Of a DNA stretch of 64,000 nucleotides, positions 26,697-35,230 are shown piece by piece (position 1 is the first letter of the stretch; each line of letters begins with the position of its first letter). Source of the stretch: Extensimonas soli (lineage in GTDB: Bacteria; Pseudomonadota; Gammaproteobacteria; Burkholderiales; Burkholderiaceae_C); assembly GCF_029211265.1 (NCBI RefSeq), contig NZ_JARGEL010000028.1:7674-71673 (forward strand). The letters are read 5' to 3'. Position numbers and translations under genes: made by a program. The notes below the pieces were generated by a model. The model was not told where the DNA came from, searched no databases, and saw only the letters and a program-made list of their open reading frames with translations.

Positions 26697-27740
26697 ATGG
26701 CCCTCATGGACTTCATCAAGAAACAGTTCATCGACGTCATCCAATGGACCGAGTCGGGCGACGGCACGCTGGCCTGGCGCTTTCCGATGGCGGGCATGGA
26801 GATTCAGAACGGCGCCATGCTCACGGTGCGCGAATCGCAGGTGGCGGTGTTCGTCAACGAGGGGCAGGTGGCCGACGTGTTTGGCCCCGGCATGCACAAG
26901 CTCGGCACCCAGACGCTGCCGGTGCTGACCTACCTGAAGAACTGGGACAAGCTCTTCGAGTCGCCCTTCAAGAGCGACGTGTATTTCTTCAGCACGCGCC
27001 AGCAGCTCGACCAGAAATGGGGCACGCCGCAGCCCATCAGCATCCGCGACCAGGACTTCGGCGCCGTGCGCCTGCGCGCCTTTGGCAACTATGCGTACCG
27101 CATTGCCGACCCCAAGGCCTTCCACATCAACGTCTCGGGCACGCGCGACAGCTACACCACGGCCGACCTGGACGGGCAGCTGCGCGGGCTGGTGCTGCAA
27201 AACATCAGCAACGCCATTGCCGCAAGCGGCCTGCCCTTTTTGGACCTGGCGGCCAACCAGAGCATGTTTGCCGAGGCGCTCGCGCGGCAGTTGCAGCCTG
27301 AATTTGCCAAGCTCGGGCTGCAGCTCGACGGCTTTACGGTGCAAAGCGTGTCGCTGCCCGAAGAGCTGCAAAAAATCCTCGACCAGAAAATCGGCATGGG
27401 CATGGTCGGCAACGACATGGGCAAATTCATGCAGTACCAGACCGCGCAGGCCATCCCCAAACTGGCCGAAACCGCAGGCGCGGGCGGCGGCATTGCGGGC
27501 GATGCGATGGGCCTGGGTGCCGGCGTGGCGCTGGGGCAGGTGCTGGCGCAAAACCTGCAGGCCGGGCTGCAAGGGGGTGCCCCTGCCGCCACCGCCGCCC
27601 CAGCCGCCGCGCCCGCGGGCGTGAAGCCCGAAGAGGTGATGACCACGCTGGAAAAGCTCGCCGAGCTCCAGTCCAAGGGCATCCTGACGCAGCAGGAGTT
27701 CGACGCGAAGAAGGCCGAGCTGCTGAAAAAGCTCGTCTGA
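26697..27740 (+). CDS. SPFH-domain (virion-core-protein-like, YdjI type) protein with SHOCT tail
   Basis: A 347-residue cytoplasmic or membrane-peripheral protein. The N-terminal MALMDFIKKQFIDVIQW leads into an SPFH/band-7 domain (about 30-210) with ITIRDQDFGAVRLRAFGNY-like strands (here SIRDQDFGAVRLRAFGNY). A Gly/Ala-rich linker and a C-terminal SHOCT motif follow (about 318-345, LAELQSKGILTQQEFDAKKA). SPFH proteins form ring-like scaffolds on membranes. It precedes the DUF4178, DUF350 and spermidine-synthase-like genes on the same strand, suggesting a shared membrane-stress role. A GGAGCGC site lies before the ATG. Confidence 0.88.
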   Translation: MALMDFIKKQFIDVIQWTESGDGTLAWRFPMAGMEIQNGAMLTVRESQVAVFVNEGQVADVFGPGMHKLGTQTLPVLTYLKNWDKLFESPFKSDVYFFSTRQQLDQKWGTPQPISIRDQDFGAVRLRAFGNYAYRIADPKAFHINVSGTRDSYTTADLDGQLRGLVLQNISNAIAASGLPFLDLAANQSMFAEALARQLQPEFAKLGLQLDGFTVQSVSLPEELQKILDQKIGMGMVGNDMGKFMQYQTAQAIPKLAETAGAGGGIAGDAMGLGAGVALGQVLAQNLQAGLQGGAPAATAAPAAAPAGVKPEEVMTTLEKLAELQSKGILTQQEFDAKKAELLKKLV

Positions 27741-27827
27741 GGGCCCGCCGCCGCTGCGCTATTGTTTGAGTAGCTGCTAACCGTTGTCTTACCTTCACTA
27801 CAGCCCCAAAACGTTCGAAATTTGCCG

Positions 27828-29393
27828 ATGGCCCTTGACGCGACCCAGCGCCACTACCGCGCGCCCTGCCCTGGCTGCGGCGCGCCGGTGGAGTTTCGCA
27901 GCGCGCAAAGCACGCATGCGGTCTGCGCCTATTGCCAGAGCACGGTGGTGCGCAGCGGCGAGGTGCTGGCGCGCCTGGGCAAGATGGCCGAGCTGTTCGA
28001 CGACCACAGCCCGCTGCAGCTGGGCGCGAGCGGGCGCTTTCAGGAGGGCGGCAAGGCGCTGGCCTTCACCCTCGTCGGACGGCTGCAATACAAGTCCTCC
28101 ACGGGCGTGTGGAGCGAGTGGTACGCGCTGCTGGAAGACGACAGTATCGCCTGGCTGGCCGAAGACAACGGCGCCTACGTCTTCACGTGGCCGCTGGCGC
28201 CCACGCGGCCCCTGCCCGACGCGGCACGGTTTCGCGTGGGCACGGGCACGGCGATCGAGGGCAAGCCATTCAGCGTCACCTTCAGCGAGCAGGTCGCGCT
28301 GATCGCGGCGCAGGGCGAGCTGCCCAAGCTGCCGCCGCTGGGCGTGCCCTTTGCCGTGGTCGAACTGCGCAGCGCCGACGGCGAGGTGCTGAGCCTCGAA
28401 TACAACCCGGCAAGCGCGGGCGTGCCGCCCGCCAGTACGGCGGCGCCAGACCTGGCCGCCCCTGCGCCCCCGCAACCTGCCGCACCCAGCGTCTCGCGCG
28501 GGCGCGCCGTGCTGCTCGAAGAACTGCAGCTGCAGGGCCTCAAGGACGAATCCGCGCGCGAAGAAAAGGCGCGCCAGTTCAGTTGTCCGCACTGCGGCGC
28601 ACCGGTGCAGGTGCAGCTCGAACGCAGCAAAAGCGTCACCTGCAGCGCCTGCCACAGCATCATCGACCTGAGCCAGGGCCTGGGCGGCGAGCTGCGCCAC
28701 GCCCAGCAGGACGAGCCCGTGCAGCCGCTCATCCCCCTGGGCGCGACCGGCCAGCTGCAGGGCGTGCCATGGCAGGTGGTGGGGTTTCAGCACCGCATGG
28801 GGCAGGTGGCCGGCGAGGACGAGCTGTTCGGCTGGGACGAATACCTGCTCTACCACCGCCAGCGCGGGTTTGGCTTTCTGGTGGACTCCACCGAGGGCTG
28901 GAGCCTGGTGCGACCCACCACGGGCGCCCCCACGCTCGCGGGCAGCAATGCGCGCACCGCCACGTATTTGGGCAGCACCTACACCCTGCAATACAGCTAC
29001 GAGGCCGAAACCACCTACGTCGCGGGCGAGTTTTACTGGCCCGTGGCGCGCGGCCAAAAAACCTTCAACCGCGACTTCGCCAGCGCCAAGGGCCTGCTAA
29101 ACATGGAACAGACCGCGACCGAGGTCACCTGGTCGGCCGGCAGCAGGCTCAGCAGCGACACCGTGGCCCAGGCCTTCGGTCTGCAGGGCCAGGCCGCCAT
29201 GTTCCGGCGCGACGATGTCAAGCCCTTTTCCGCCGCGCCCCAGCTCAGCCTGCGCACCATCGTGATCGTGGTGCTGCTGCTCATCGTGCTGCTCATCCTC
29301 CTGCGCTCGTGCGGCCCCGCGTCCGTGGGCAGCGGCATACGCAGCGCGGGCGGCTCGTATGGCGGCTATTCGAGCGGAGGCGGACACAAGTGA
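27828..29393 (+). CDS. DUF4178 protein with two zinc ribbons and C-terminal membrane helix
   Basis: A 521-residue protein with a duplicated layout: zinc ribbon (CPGCGAP...CAYCQS, about 14-38) plus a DUF4178 domain (about 60-190), then a second zinc ribbon (CPHCGAP...CSACHS, about 250-280) plus a second DUF4178 domain (about 300-440). It ends with a hydrophobic helix (IVIVVLLLIVLLILL, near 485) and a Gly/Ser/Tyr-rich tail, so it is likely tail-anchored with its bulk in the cytoplasm. It lies between the SPFH and DUF350 genes. The biochemical role is unknown; the gene neighbourhood ties it to the polyamine-type cassette. Confidence 0.85.
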   Translation: MALDATQRHYRAPCPGCGAPVEFRSAQSTHAVCAYCQSTVVRSGEVLARLGKMAELFDDHSPLQLGASGRFQEGGKALAFTLVGRLQYKSSTGVWSEWYALLEDDSIAWLAEDNGAYVFTWPLAPTRPLPDAARFRVGTGTAIEGKPFSVTFSEQVALIAAQGELPKLPPLGVPFAVVELRSADGEVLSLEYNPASAGVPPASTAAPDLAAPAPPQPAAPSVSRGRAVLLEELQLQGLKDESAREEKARQFSCPHCGAPVQVQLERSKSVTCSACHSIIDLSQGLGGELRHAQQDEPVQPLIPLGATGQLQGVPWQVVGFQHRMGQVAGEDELFGWDEYLLYHRQRGFGFLVDSTEGWSLVRPTTGAPTLAGSNARTATYLGSTYTLQYSYEAETTYVAGEFYWPVARGQKTFNRDFASAKGLLNMEQTATEVTWSAGSRLSSDTVAQAFGLQGQAAMFRRDDVKPFSAAPQLSLRTIVIVVLLLIVLLILLRSCGPASVGSGIRSAGGSYGGYSSGGGHK

Positions 29394-29415
29394 GCGCACC
29401 CATTTTTTCCCTCTG

Positions 29416-29492
29416 GACTTACGCAAACAAGGAAGCAGCAAAGTGTTTTGCCATGGGGCGCTCGCTTTGCCTGCCCCCGATTTGCGTAAGTC
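29416..29492. repeat. 77-bp palindromic element, copy A
   Basis: Perfect 12-bp terminal inverted repeats, GACTTACGCAAA and TTTGCGTAAGTC, bound a 77-bp unit between the DUF4178 and DUF350 genes. A second copy in the opposite orientation is at 40535-40609. Confidence 0.85.
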
Positions 29493-29517
29493 ATGTCCCG
29501 TTTCCCAGGAGGTTTCC

Positions 29518-29739
29518 ATGGAACTTGAATGGCTCAAGCCTGCGGCATTCTTCGGCTCGGTGGTGTACGCGCTGATCGGCGTCGTCGTTTTCTGGCTCTG
29601 CTTCGTCGTCATCGACAAGATCACGCCCTACGACCTGTGGGCCGAAATCGTCGAAAAGCAAAACCGCGCGCTGGCCCTGGTCGTGGCCGCAATGTGCCTG
29701 GGCATATCGATCATCGTGGCGGCGGCGATCCACGGGTGA
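29518..29739 (+). CDS. DUF350 (YjfL-type) small membrane protein
   Basis: A 73-residue protein with two membrane helices (about 9-32 and 51-72) joined by a charged loop (DKITPYDLWAEIVEKQN). It matches one repeat unit of the DUF350 family, which in other bacteria is often found beside spermidine-synthase-like and DUF4178 genes. A strong AGGAGG site precedes the ATG. Likely an inner-membrane partner of the SpeE-like enzyme encoded next. Confidence 0.86.
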   Translation: MELEWLKPAAFFGSVVYALIGVVVFWLCFVVIDKITPYDLWAEIVEKQNRALALVVAAMCLGISIIVAAAIHG

Positions 29740-29823
29740 TGATTTTGCTCCGACTGCGCAGACGCGGACGCACGCCCCGCCGCGCCAGCGTGGGCTGTGT
29801 CCGGCCTGCCCGCTCTTTCTGAC

Positions 29824-31383
29824 ATGAGCCCCGACACCATCACTGCAACCCACCCAAGCGCTGCCTCCGCCCCGCGCCCCGTCGAAATCGCCCTGCTCGC
29901 GAGCGTCTTCGTGGTGGCGGCGTGCGGACTGCTGTACGAGCTCGTGGCGGGCACGCTCGCGTCCTACCTGCTGGGCGACTCGGTGCTGCAGTTTTCCACC
30001 ATCATCGGCAGCTACCTGTTCGCGATGGGCCTGGGCTCGTACCTGTCGCGCTTTTTCGAGCGCCAGCTGCCCGCGCATTTCCTGCGCATCGAGCTGCTCG
30101 TGGCGCTCGCGGGCGGCATGCTGCCGGCGCTGCTGTTTCTGGCCAATGCCTACGTGCCGGGCGCGTTCCGCTTTGTGCTCTACACGCTGGTGCTGCTCGT
30201 GGGCATGCTCGTGGGGCTGGAGATTCCGCTCGTCATGCGCATGCTGCGGCGCCATGTGGCGCTGCGGGACCTGGTCTCGCAGGTGCTCACCTTCGACTAT
30301 CTGGGCGCGCTTGCGGTGTCGCTCGCGTTTCCGCTGCTGCTGGTGCCGCGGCTCGGGCTGGTGCGCACGGGGCTGCTGTTCGGGCTCATGAACGCCGGCG
30401 TGGCGCTGTGGACGCTGTGGATGTTCCGCCACGAGCTGCGCCACCTGCGCGCGCATGCGCTGGCCGGCCTGCTGACCTGCGCGGCGCTGGGCGCGGCCCT
30501 GTTCGGCGCCGAGCGCATCAGCACCCTGGCCGAAGACAAGTTCTACCAGGCCCCCATTGTCTTTGCCGCCTCTTCGCCCTACCAGCGCATCGTGGTCACA
30601 CACGGGCGCGCCGGCTACCGCCTGTTTCTCAATGGCAACCTGCAGTTCGCGCAGCAGGACGAATACCGCTACCACGAAGCCCTGGTACACCCCGCGATGG
30701 CCGCCCACGGCGCCCCGCGGCGCGTGGCCGTGCTCGGCGGCGGCGACGGCATGGCGGTGCGCGAAATCCTCAAGTACCCTTCAGTGCAGGAAGTCGTGCT
30801 GGTGGAGCTAGACCCGCGCATGACGCAGCTCTTTTCCACGCACGAGGCGCTGGCCGCGCTCAACCACTACGCGCTGCGCTCGCCCAAGGTCAAAATCATC
30901 AACACCGACGCCTTCCAATGGCTGCAGGACGGAAACGATACCTTCGACGTGATCGTGGTGGACTTTCCCGACCCGACGAACTTCGCCATCGGCAAGCTCT
31001 ACACCCACAGTTTCTACGCCCTGCTCGAGCAGCGCCTGGCCGCGAGCGGCTACGCCGTGATCCAGACCACCTCGCCGCTGGTGGCGCGCCAGAGCTTCTG
31101 GACCGTGGTGCAGACCGTCGAATCGGTCGGCCTGCGCGCCACGCCCTACCATGCGCACGTGCCCAGCTTTGGCGAATGGGGCTTCATCCTCGCCAGCCAC
31201 CGTCCCTGGCGCCCGCCCGAAGCCCTGCCCGCAGGCCTGCGTTTTCTGAGCGTGGCGACGCTGCCGCTGCTGTTCGACTTCCCGCTCGACATGGCGCGCG
31301 TGCCCGCCGAGGTCAACCGCCTGTCGAATCAGGTGCTGGTGACGCGCTACGAGCAAGAGTGGGGGAAGGTGGCGAGTCACTGA
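29824..31383 (+). CDS. Membrane-bound spermidine-synthase-like aminopropyltransferase
   Basis: A 519-residue protein with an N-terminal membrane domain of about seven helices (about 18-235) and a C-terminal spermidine synthase-type domain (about 245-480). The SAM-fold motif is VAVLGGGDGMAVREIL (about 300), followed by a VVLVELDPRM acidic loop and VVDFPDPTNFAIGKLYTHSFY (polyamine-site region). Soluble spermidine synthases transfer aminopropyl from decarboxylated AdoMet; the membrane domain suggests a membrane-linked acceptor here. The FAD gene overlaps its stop (TGATG), and speD lies nearby, able to supply the donor. The acceptor is unknown. Confidence 0.87.
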   Translation: MSPDTITATHPSAASAPRPVEIALLASVFVVAACGLLYELVAGTLASYLLGDSVLQFSTIIGSYLFAMGLGSYLSRFFERQLPAHFLRIELLVALAGGMLPALLFLANAYVPGAFRFVLYTLVLLVGMLVGLEIPLVMRMLRRHVALRDLVSQVLTFDYLGALAVSLAFPLLLVPRLGLVRTGLLFGLMNAGVALWTLWMFRHELRHLRAHALAGLLTCAALGAALFGAERISTLAEDKFYQAPIVFAASSPYQRIVVTHGRAGYRLFLNGNLQFAQQDEYRYHEALVHPAMAAHGAPRRVAVLGGGDGMAVREILKYPSVQEVVLVELDPRMTQLFSTHEALAALNHYALRSPKVKIINTDAFQWLQDGNDTFDVIVVDFPDPTNFAIGKLYTHSFYALLEQRLAASGYAVIQTTSPLVARQSFWTVVQTVESVGLRATPYHAHVPSFGEWGFILASHRPWRPPEALPAGLRFLSVATLPLLFDFPLDMARVPAEVNRLSNQVLVTRYEQEWGKVASH

Positions 31384-33020
31384 TGCAGCGCCGCGCGTTT
31401 TTGCACCTGCCTGCAGCCGCGCTTGCTCTGAGCGGCTGCGAACCCGCGCCCGCCATCACCGGCGGCTTTACCGGCATCAACGTCGCGCGCGGCCATGCGT
31501 TGCGCGATCTGGGCACGCCGCCCGCGCCGCGGGCCACACGGCGCACGCAGGTCGTCATCGCGGGTGCGGGCGTGGCCGGGCTCGCGGCGGCGCGGGCGCT
31601 GCGCCTGCGCGGCATCGAGGACTTCGTGCTGCTGGAGCTGGAGGACGATGCCGGCGGCAACGCGCGCGGCGCTGCGGTGGGCGGCATCGCCTGCCCGCAG
31701 GGGGCGCATTACCTGCCGCTGCCAGGTGCAGATGCGCACGAGGTGCAAGACCTGCTCGAAGAATTCGGCCTGCGCCGGCGCGTGGCCGGGCGCTGGCAGT
31801 ACGACGAACTCTCCTTGTGCCACAGCCCGCAGGAGCGGCTTTTCTTTCGCGGCGCGTGGCAAGAGGGCCTGCTGCCACTGGCCGGCGTGGGCGCCGACAC
31901 GCTCGCGCAGTACCGGCGCTTTGCCGCGCAGGTGGATGCGCTTGCGCGCGCGAGCCGTTTTTGCATTCCGGCACTGCGCGCGCCCTTCACTGCGCAGCAT
32001 GCGGCGCTCGATGCGCAAACGGCCGACGCCTGGCTGCGCGCCCAGGGCCTGACCGATGTGCATCTGCGCTGGTACCTCGACTACTGCTGCCGCGACGACT
32101 ACGGTGCGGGGCTGCAGCGCGTGTCCGCCTGGGCCTGCATCCACTACTTCGCGAGCCGCCACGGCTTTCGCGCCCCGCAGGCCAGCGCGACCCCCGAAGA
32201 CCTGGGCGCCCAAGGCGGCGCCGATACCGAGAACGACGCCGTGCTCACCTGGCCCGAGGGCAACGCCTGGCTCACACGCCGGCTTGCCGCGCCCTTGGGC
32301 GAGCGCCTGCACACCGGCCACAGCGTGCTGCGCATCCGCACGGAGCGCCACGGCGTGGCCGTCGATGCGCTGCGCCATGCCGACGGCAGCGTCGTGCGCT
32401 GGCAGGCCGCGCAGTGCATCGTCACGCTGCCGGCGTTCGTCGCCGCGCGCGTGATCGAGCAGCCGCCGGCCTGGCTCGTGGACATTGCGCGAAACCTGGC
32501 CTACGCCCCGTGGCTGGTGGCCAACCTGCACCTGGCGGCGCCGCTGCAAGACCGCCCCGGCGCTGCGCCGGCCTGGGACAGCGTGGTCTATGGCGAGCCC
32601 GGCGGGGGCCTGGGCTACGTCGATGCGCGCCACCAGAGCCTGGACCCGCGCCCCGGCCCCACGGTGCTCAGCTACTACCGCGCGCTCGGTGACCTGCCCG
32701 GCGCGCGCCAGCAGCTCCTGACGCAGCCCTGGGGCCACTGGCGCGACGCCATCCTGGCCGCACTGGCCGCGCCCCACCCCGATTTGGCGCAGCGCCTCAC
32801 GCGCCTGGACATCACCCGCTACGGCCACGCCATGGCCATCCCGCAGCCCGGCACGCTGCGCCGGCTGCGTCAACTCTCAGCCGCCATCACGGACGCACGT
32901 GGCGCGCAAACCGCAAATGTGCGCAGTGGCCGCCTGCACTTCGCCCACGCCGACTGGTCCGGCTATTCGATCTTCGAGGAAGCCTTCACGCGCGGCCATG
33001 CAGCGGGCAGCGCGGTGTGA
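31383..33020 (+). CDS. Exported FAD-dependent amine-oxidase-like protein
   Basis: A 545-residue protein beginning MQRRAFLHL then AALALSGC: a twin-arginine-like motif with a lipobox, so probably a Tat-exported lipoprotein. The FAD-binding Rossmann motif follows (VVIAGAGVAGLAAARALRLR, about 56-75) with LLELEDDAGGNARG, and the C-terminal FAD contact resembles HFAHADWSGYSIFEEAF. The fold is of the NAD(P)-binding/amine oxidase group. It is coupled to the spermidine-synthase-like gene by a one-base overlap, which suggests it oxidises the amine product or a related substrate; this is inferred. Confidence 0.83.
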   Translation: MQRRAFLHLPAAALALSGCEPAPAITGGFTGINVARGHALRDLGTPPAPRATRRTQVVIAGAGVAGLAAARALRLRGIEDFVLLELEDDAGGNARGAAVGGIACPQGAHYLPLPGADAHEVQDLLEEFGLRRRVAGRWQYDELSLCHSPQERLFFRGAWQEGLLPLAGVGADTLAQYRRFAAQVDALARASRFCIPALRAPFTAQHAALDAQTADAWLRAQGLTDVHLRWYLDYCCRDDYGAGLQRVSAWACIHYFASRHGFRAPQASATPEDLGAQGGADTENDAVLTWPEGNAWLTRRLAAPLGERLHTGHSVLRIRTERHGVAVDALRHADGSVVRWQAAQCIVTLPAFVAARVIEQPPAWLVDIARNLAYAPWLVANLHLAAPLQDRPGAAPAWDSVVYGEPGGGLGYVDARHQSLDPRPGPTVLSYYRALGDLPGARQQLLTQPWGHWRDAILAALAAPHPDLAQRLTRLDITRYGHAMAIPQPGTLRRLRQLSAAITDARGAQTANVRSGRLHFAHADWSGYSIFEEAFTRGHAAGSAV

Positions 33021-33021
33021 A

Positions 33022-33414
33022 TCAGCCGATGAGGTGCGCAGGCAAGGTGCCGCGCTGCAGCGCGTGGCGCTCGGCGTGCCGCGGCTCGAACAGCGCGAGC
33101 AATTCCGCCATGAGCGCCTGCGCCTTGGCGCTGTGGTCTGCGCCGAAATTGCACACGTACACATCCAGCGTCACGGCCTTGCGCTCGGGCCAGGTGTGCA
33201 CGCAGACATGGCTTTCGGCAAGCAGCAGGGCCGCAGTCACCCCGCCGGGTCCGTGGCGGGTTGCGGCAAAGGTGTGCAGCAGCTCGCCCACCACCTGCAG
33301 CCCCGCGGCCTGGGCCGCATCGCGGCAGGCCGCCCCGAGCAGGCTTGCATCGACGAGCCAGCGCGCGGCGCAGCGGCAGTCGTGAAGGTCGGCGGTCAGG
33401 TGCAGGCCGTGCAT
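33022..33414 (-). CDS. speD: S-adenosylmethionine decarboxylase proenzyme (SpeD, class 1b)
   Basis: Produces decarboxylated AdoMet, the aminopropyl donor for polyamine synthesis. It has 130 residues, the usual size for the short bacterial form that self-cleaves to make a pyruvoyl group. The processing site is seen as LLLAESHVCVHTWPE, with Glu67-Ser68 as the cleavage point and His73 as the processing base; Cys88 is the expected proton donor. It converges tail to tail with the FAD gene, with one base between the stops. The donor could serve the membrane spermidine-synthase-like enzyme. Confidence 0.92.
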   Translation of the reverse strand: MHGLHLTADLHDCRCAARWLVDASLLGAACRDAAQAAGLQVVGELLHTFAATRHGPGGVTAALLLAESHVCVHTWPERKAVTLDVYVCNFGADHSAKAQALMAELLALFEPRHAERHALQRGTLPAHLIG

Positions 33415-33479
33415 GCGCGCACTGTAGCGGATCGGCCGTCACGAAAGCCGCAGGCTGCAATGCCATAATCCGCCGCTTT

Positions 33480-33657
33480 AACCCAGATTGCCCATTAGGA
33501 CGCGGGATGATGGCGAGGCGGCTGGCGCGGCAGTTTGGTCGCGGCTGAGAAGTCCATGGCCGGTGCCATGGACGCCGAAGCAGCGGCCAAAATGGCCGTC
33601 AGCCGTCCGCCAGCGCCCGCGTAGGCGCGCAGCGCCGCCTAATGAACAATCTGGGTT
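33480..33657. mobile_element. 178-bp MITE-like element, copy 1 (tandem pair)
   Basis: Terminal inverted repeats AACCCAGATTGCCCATTAGG and CCTAATGAACAATCTGGGTT bound a 178-bp non-coding unit with an internal palindrome (CCATGG-CCGGTG-CCATGG type). TTAA borders both ends. A second copy with about five base differences follows at once. No transposase is encoded, so any movement would need one in trans. Confidence 0.85.
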
Positions 33658-33658
33658 T

Positions 33659-33836
33659 AACCCAGATTGCCCATTAGGACGCGGGATGATGGCGAGGCGG
33701 CTGGCGTGGCAGTTTGGTCGCGGGTGAGAAGTCCATGGCCGGTGCCATGGACGCCGAAGCAGCGGCCAAAATGACCGTCAGCCGTCCGCCAGCGCCCGCG
33801 TAGGCGCGCAGCGCCGCCTAATGGACAATTTGGGTT
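33659..33836. mobile_element. 178-bp MITE-like element, copy 2 (tandem pair)
   Basis: Same length and orientation as copy 1, about 97% identical, sharing the TTTAA junction. Its right repeat reads CCTAATGGACAATTTGGGTT. Together the pair fills most of the 554-bp gap between speD and corA, and a promoter for corA could lie within or just after it. Confidence 0.85.
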
Positions 33837-33968
33837 TAACGGAGACATCCCATGGAAACCTACCCTAGTCGGTAGCTTTCAACTCCCGGCCTGCAAAAAG
33901 CGTGGAGGGTTGAAAGCACCACATCCCCCCTTCGCCAGTTTTCGCAGACGCACCCCGGGAGTGAGCCC

Positions 33969-34958
33969 ATGCTCAACATTTTCACGCTCGTCAACGGCCG
34001 CCTGTTCCAGGAAGAGATCGAATCCCTGGAGGAGCTCGCCAAATTCCAGCCGATCTGGGTCGATCTGGAAGCCCCAACGCTCGAAGAAAAGCGCTGGATC
34101 AAGCAGCACTACGGCCTGTCCATCCCCGAGGACGCGATGGACGAGGACATTGAAGAGTCCGCGCGCTTTTACGAGGAAGACAACGGCGAGCTGCACATCC
34201 GCAGCGACTTTTTGATCGACGACGACGAAAACCCGCGCTCGGTGCGCACGGCCTTCATCCTGAACCAGCACAACACCGACCTGAAAAGCCGCGGCCTGCT
34301 GTTTTCGATCCACGACGAGGACGTGCCGGTGTTCCGCCTGCTGCGCCTGCGCGCGCGCCGTGCGCCGGGCCTGATCGAGGATGCCAAGGACGTGCTGCTC
34401 AAGCTCTTCGATGCCGACGCCGAATACTCGGCCGATACGCTCGAAAACATCTACGACGAGCTCGAAAAGGTCAGTCGGCAGGTGCTCGCGGGCGACGTGA
34501 CCGACGCGCGTGCGGGCGAGGTGCTTTCGGCCATCGCGCGCCAGGAGGACTTGAACGGGCGCATCCGCCGCAACGTCATGGACACGCGCCGCGCCGTGAG
34601 CTTCATGATGCGCAGCAAGATGCTCAACGCGAGCCAGTTCGAGGATGCGCGCCAGATCCTGCGCGACATCGAGTCGCTGGACAACCACACGGCCTTTTTG
34701 TTCGACAAGATCAACTTCCTGATGGACGCCACGGTGGGCTTCATCAACATCAACCAGAACAAGATCATCAAGATCTTCTCGGTGGCCAGCGTGGCGCTGC
34801 TGCCGCCGACGCTGATCGCGAGCATCTACGGCATGAACATGCAGTTCCCCGAGCTCGAACTGCTCGGGCCTGCCATGTACCCCTACGTGCTCGCGCTGAT
34901 GGTGGTGTCGGCCATCGGCCCGATGTGGTACTTCCGCAAGCGTGGATGGTTGATGTAG
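33969..34958 (+). CDS. corA: Magnesium/cobalt transporter CorA
   Basis: Pentameric divalent-cation channel of 329 residues. It has a large cytoplasmic alpha/beta and long-helix domain (1-260) rich in acidic residues, then two C-terminal membrane helices. The signature YGMNM after the first helix (about 293-297) is the selectivity filter of CorA. It ends with the usual basic tail (YFRKRGWLM). The start at ATG 33969 lies after a GGGAGTGAGC site. It lies downstream of the tandem MITE pair. Confidence 0.95.
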   Translation: MLNIFTLVNGRLFQEEIESLEELAKFQPIWVDLEAPTLEEKRWIKQHYGLSIPEDAMDEDIEESARFYEEDNGELHIRSDFLIDDDENPRSVRTAFILNQHNTDLKSRGLLFSIHDEDVPVFRLLRLRARRAPGLIEDAKDVLLKLFDADAEYSADTLENIYDELEKVSRQVLAGDVTDARAGEVLSAIARQEDLNGRIRRNVMDTRRAVSFMMRSKMLNASQFEDARQILRDIESLDNHTAFLFDKINFLMDATVGFININQNKIIKIFSVASVALLPPTLIASIYGMNMQFPELELLGPAMYPYVLALMVVSAIGPMWYFRKRGWLM

Positions 34959-35094
34959 GGAATGTCTAAAAAACCCCTTCACCCCTGACTCCACCCATGC
35001 TTTATTTTCTGTTCTAACTCACTGTGGTCACGCTGACGGGACAGCGACGATGGATAGCATGGCGGCCTTGCGACCTCCCCAACCGTTGGAGCCC

Positions 35095-35205
35095 ATGCAA
35101 AACATTTTCGTCATCGTCTTGCACACCCCACCTTATGGCAGCGCATGCTGTCTGTCAGCCCTGCTCCACTCCAATATGTTGACAGATGAGGTAAACAGGC
35201 CCTGA
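35095..35205 (+). pseudogene. DsrE-family gene relic 1 (N-terminal fragment)
   Basis: A 36-codon fragment that starts MQNIFVIVLHTPPYGSACC and runs to LSALLHSNMLTDE before a stop. It resembles the first third of DsrE-type sulphur-relay proteins (about 120 residues, starting with a beta strand and a PYG-S turn). A similar frame-shifted relic is at 39569. It lies directly upstream of the LuxR-type gene. Confidence 0.5.
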
Positions 35206-35230
35206 ATTTGCCAACATTTTCATACCCTAC

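Noticed and set aside
29922-33020. A long plus-strand frame spanning the SpeE-like and FAD genes
   Set aside because: The first half is out of frame with the aminopropyltransferase and Arg/Ala-rich. Only the portion from 31383 is a gene.
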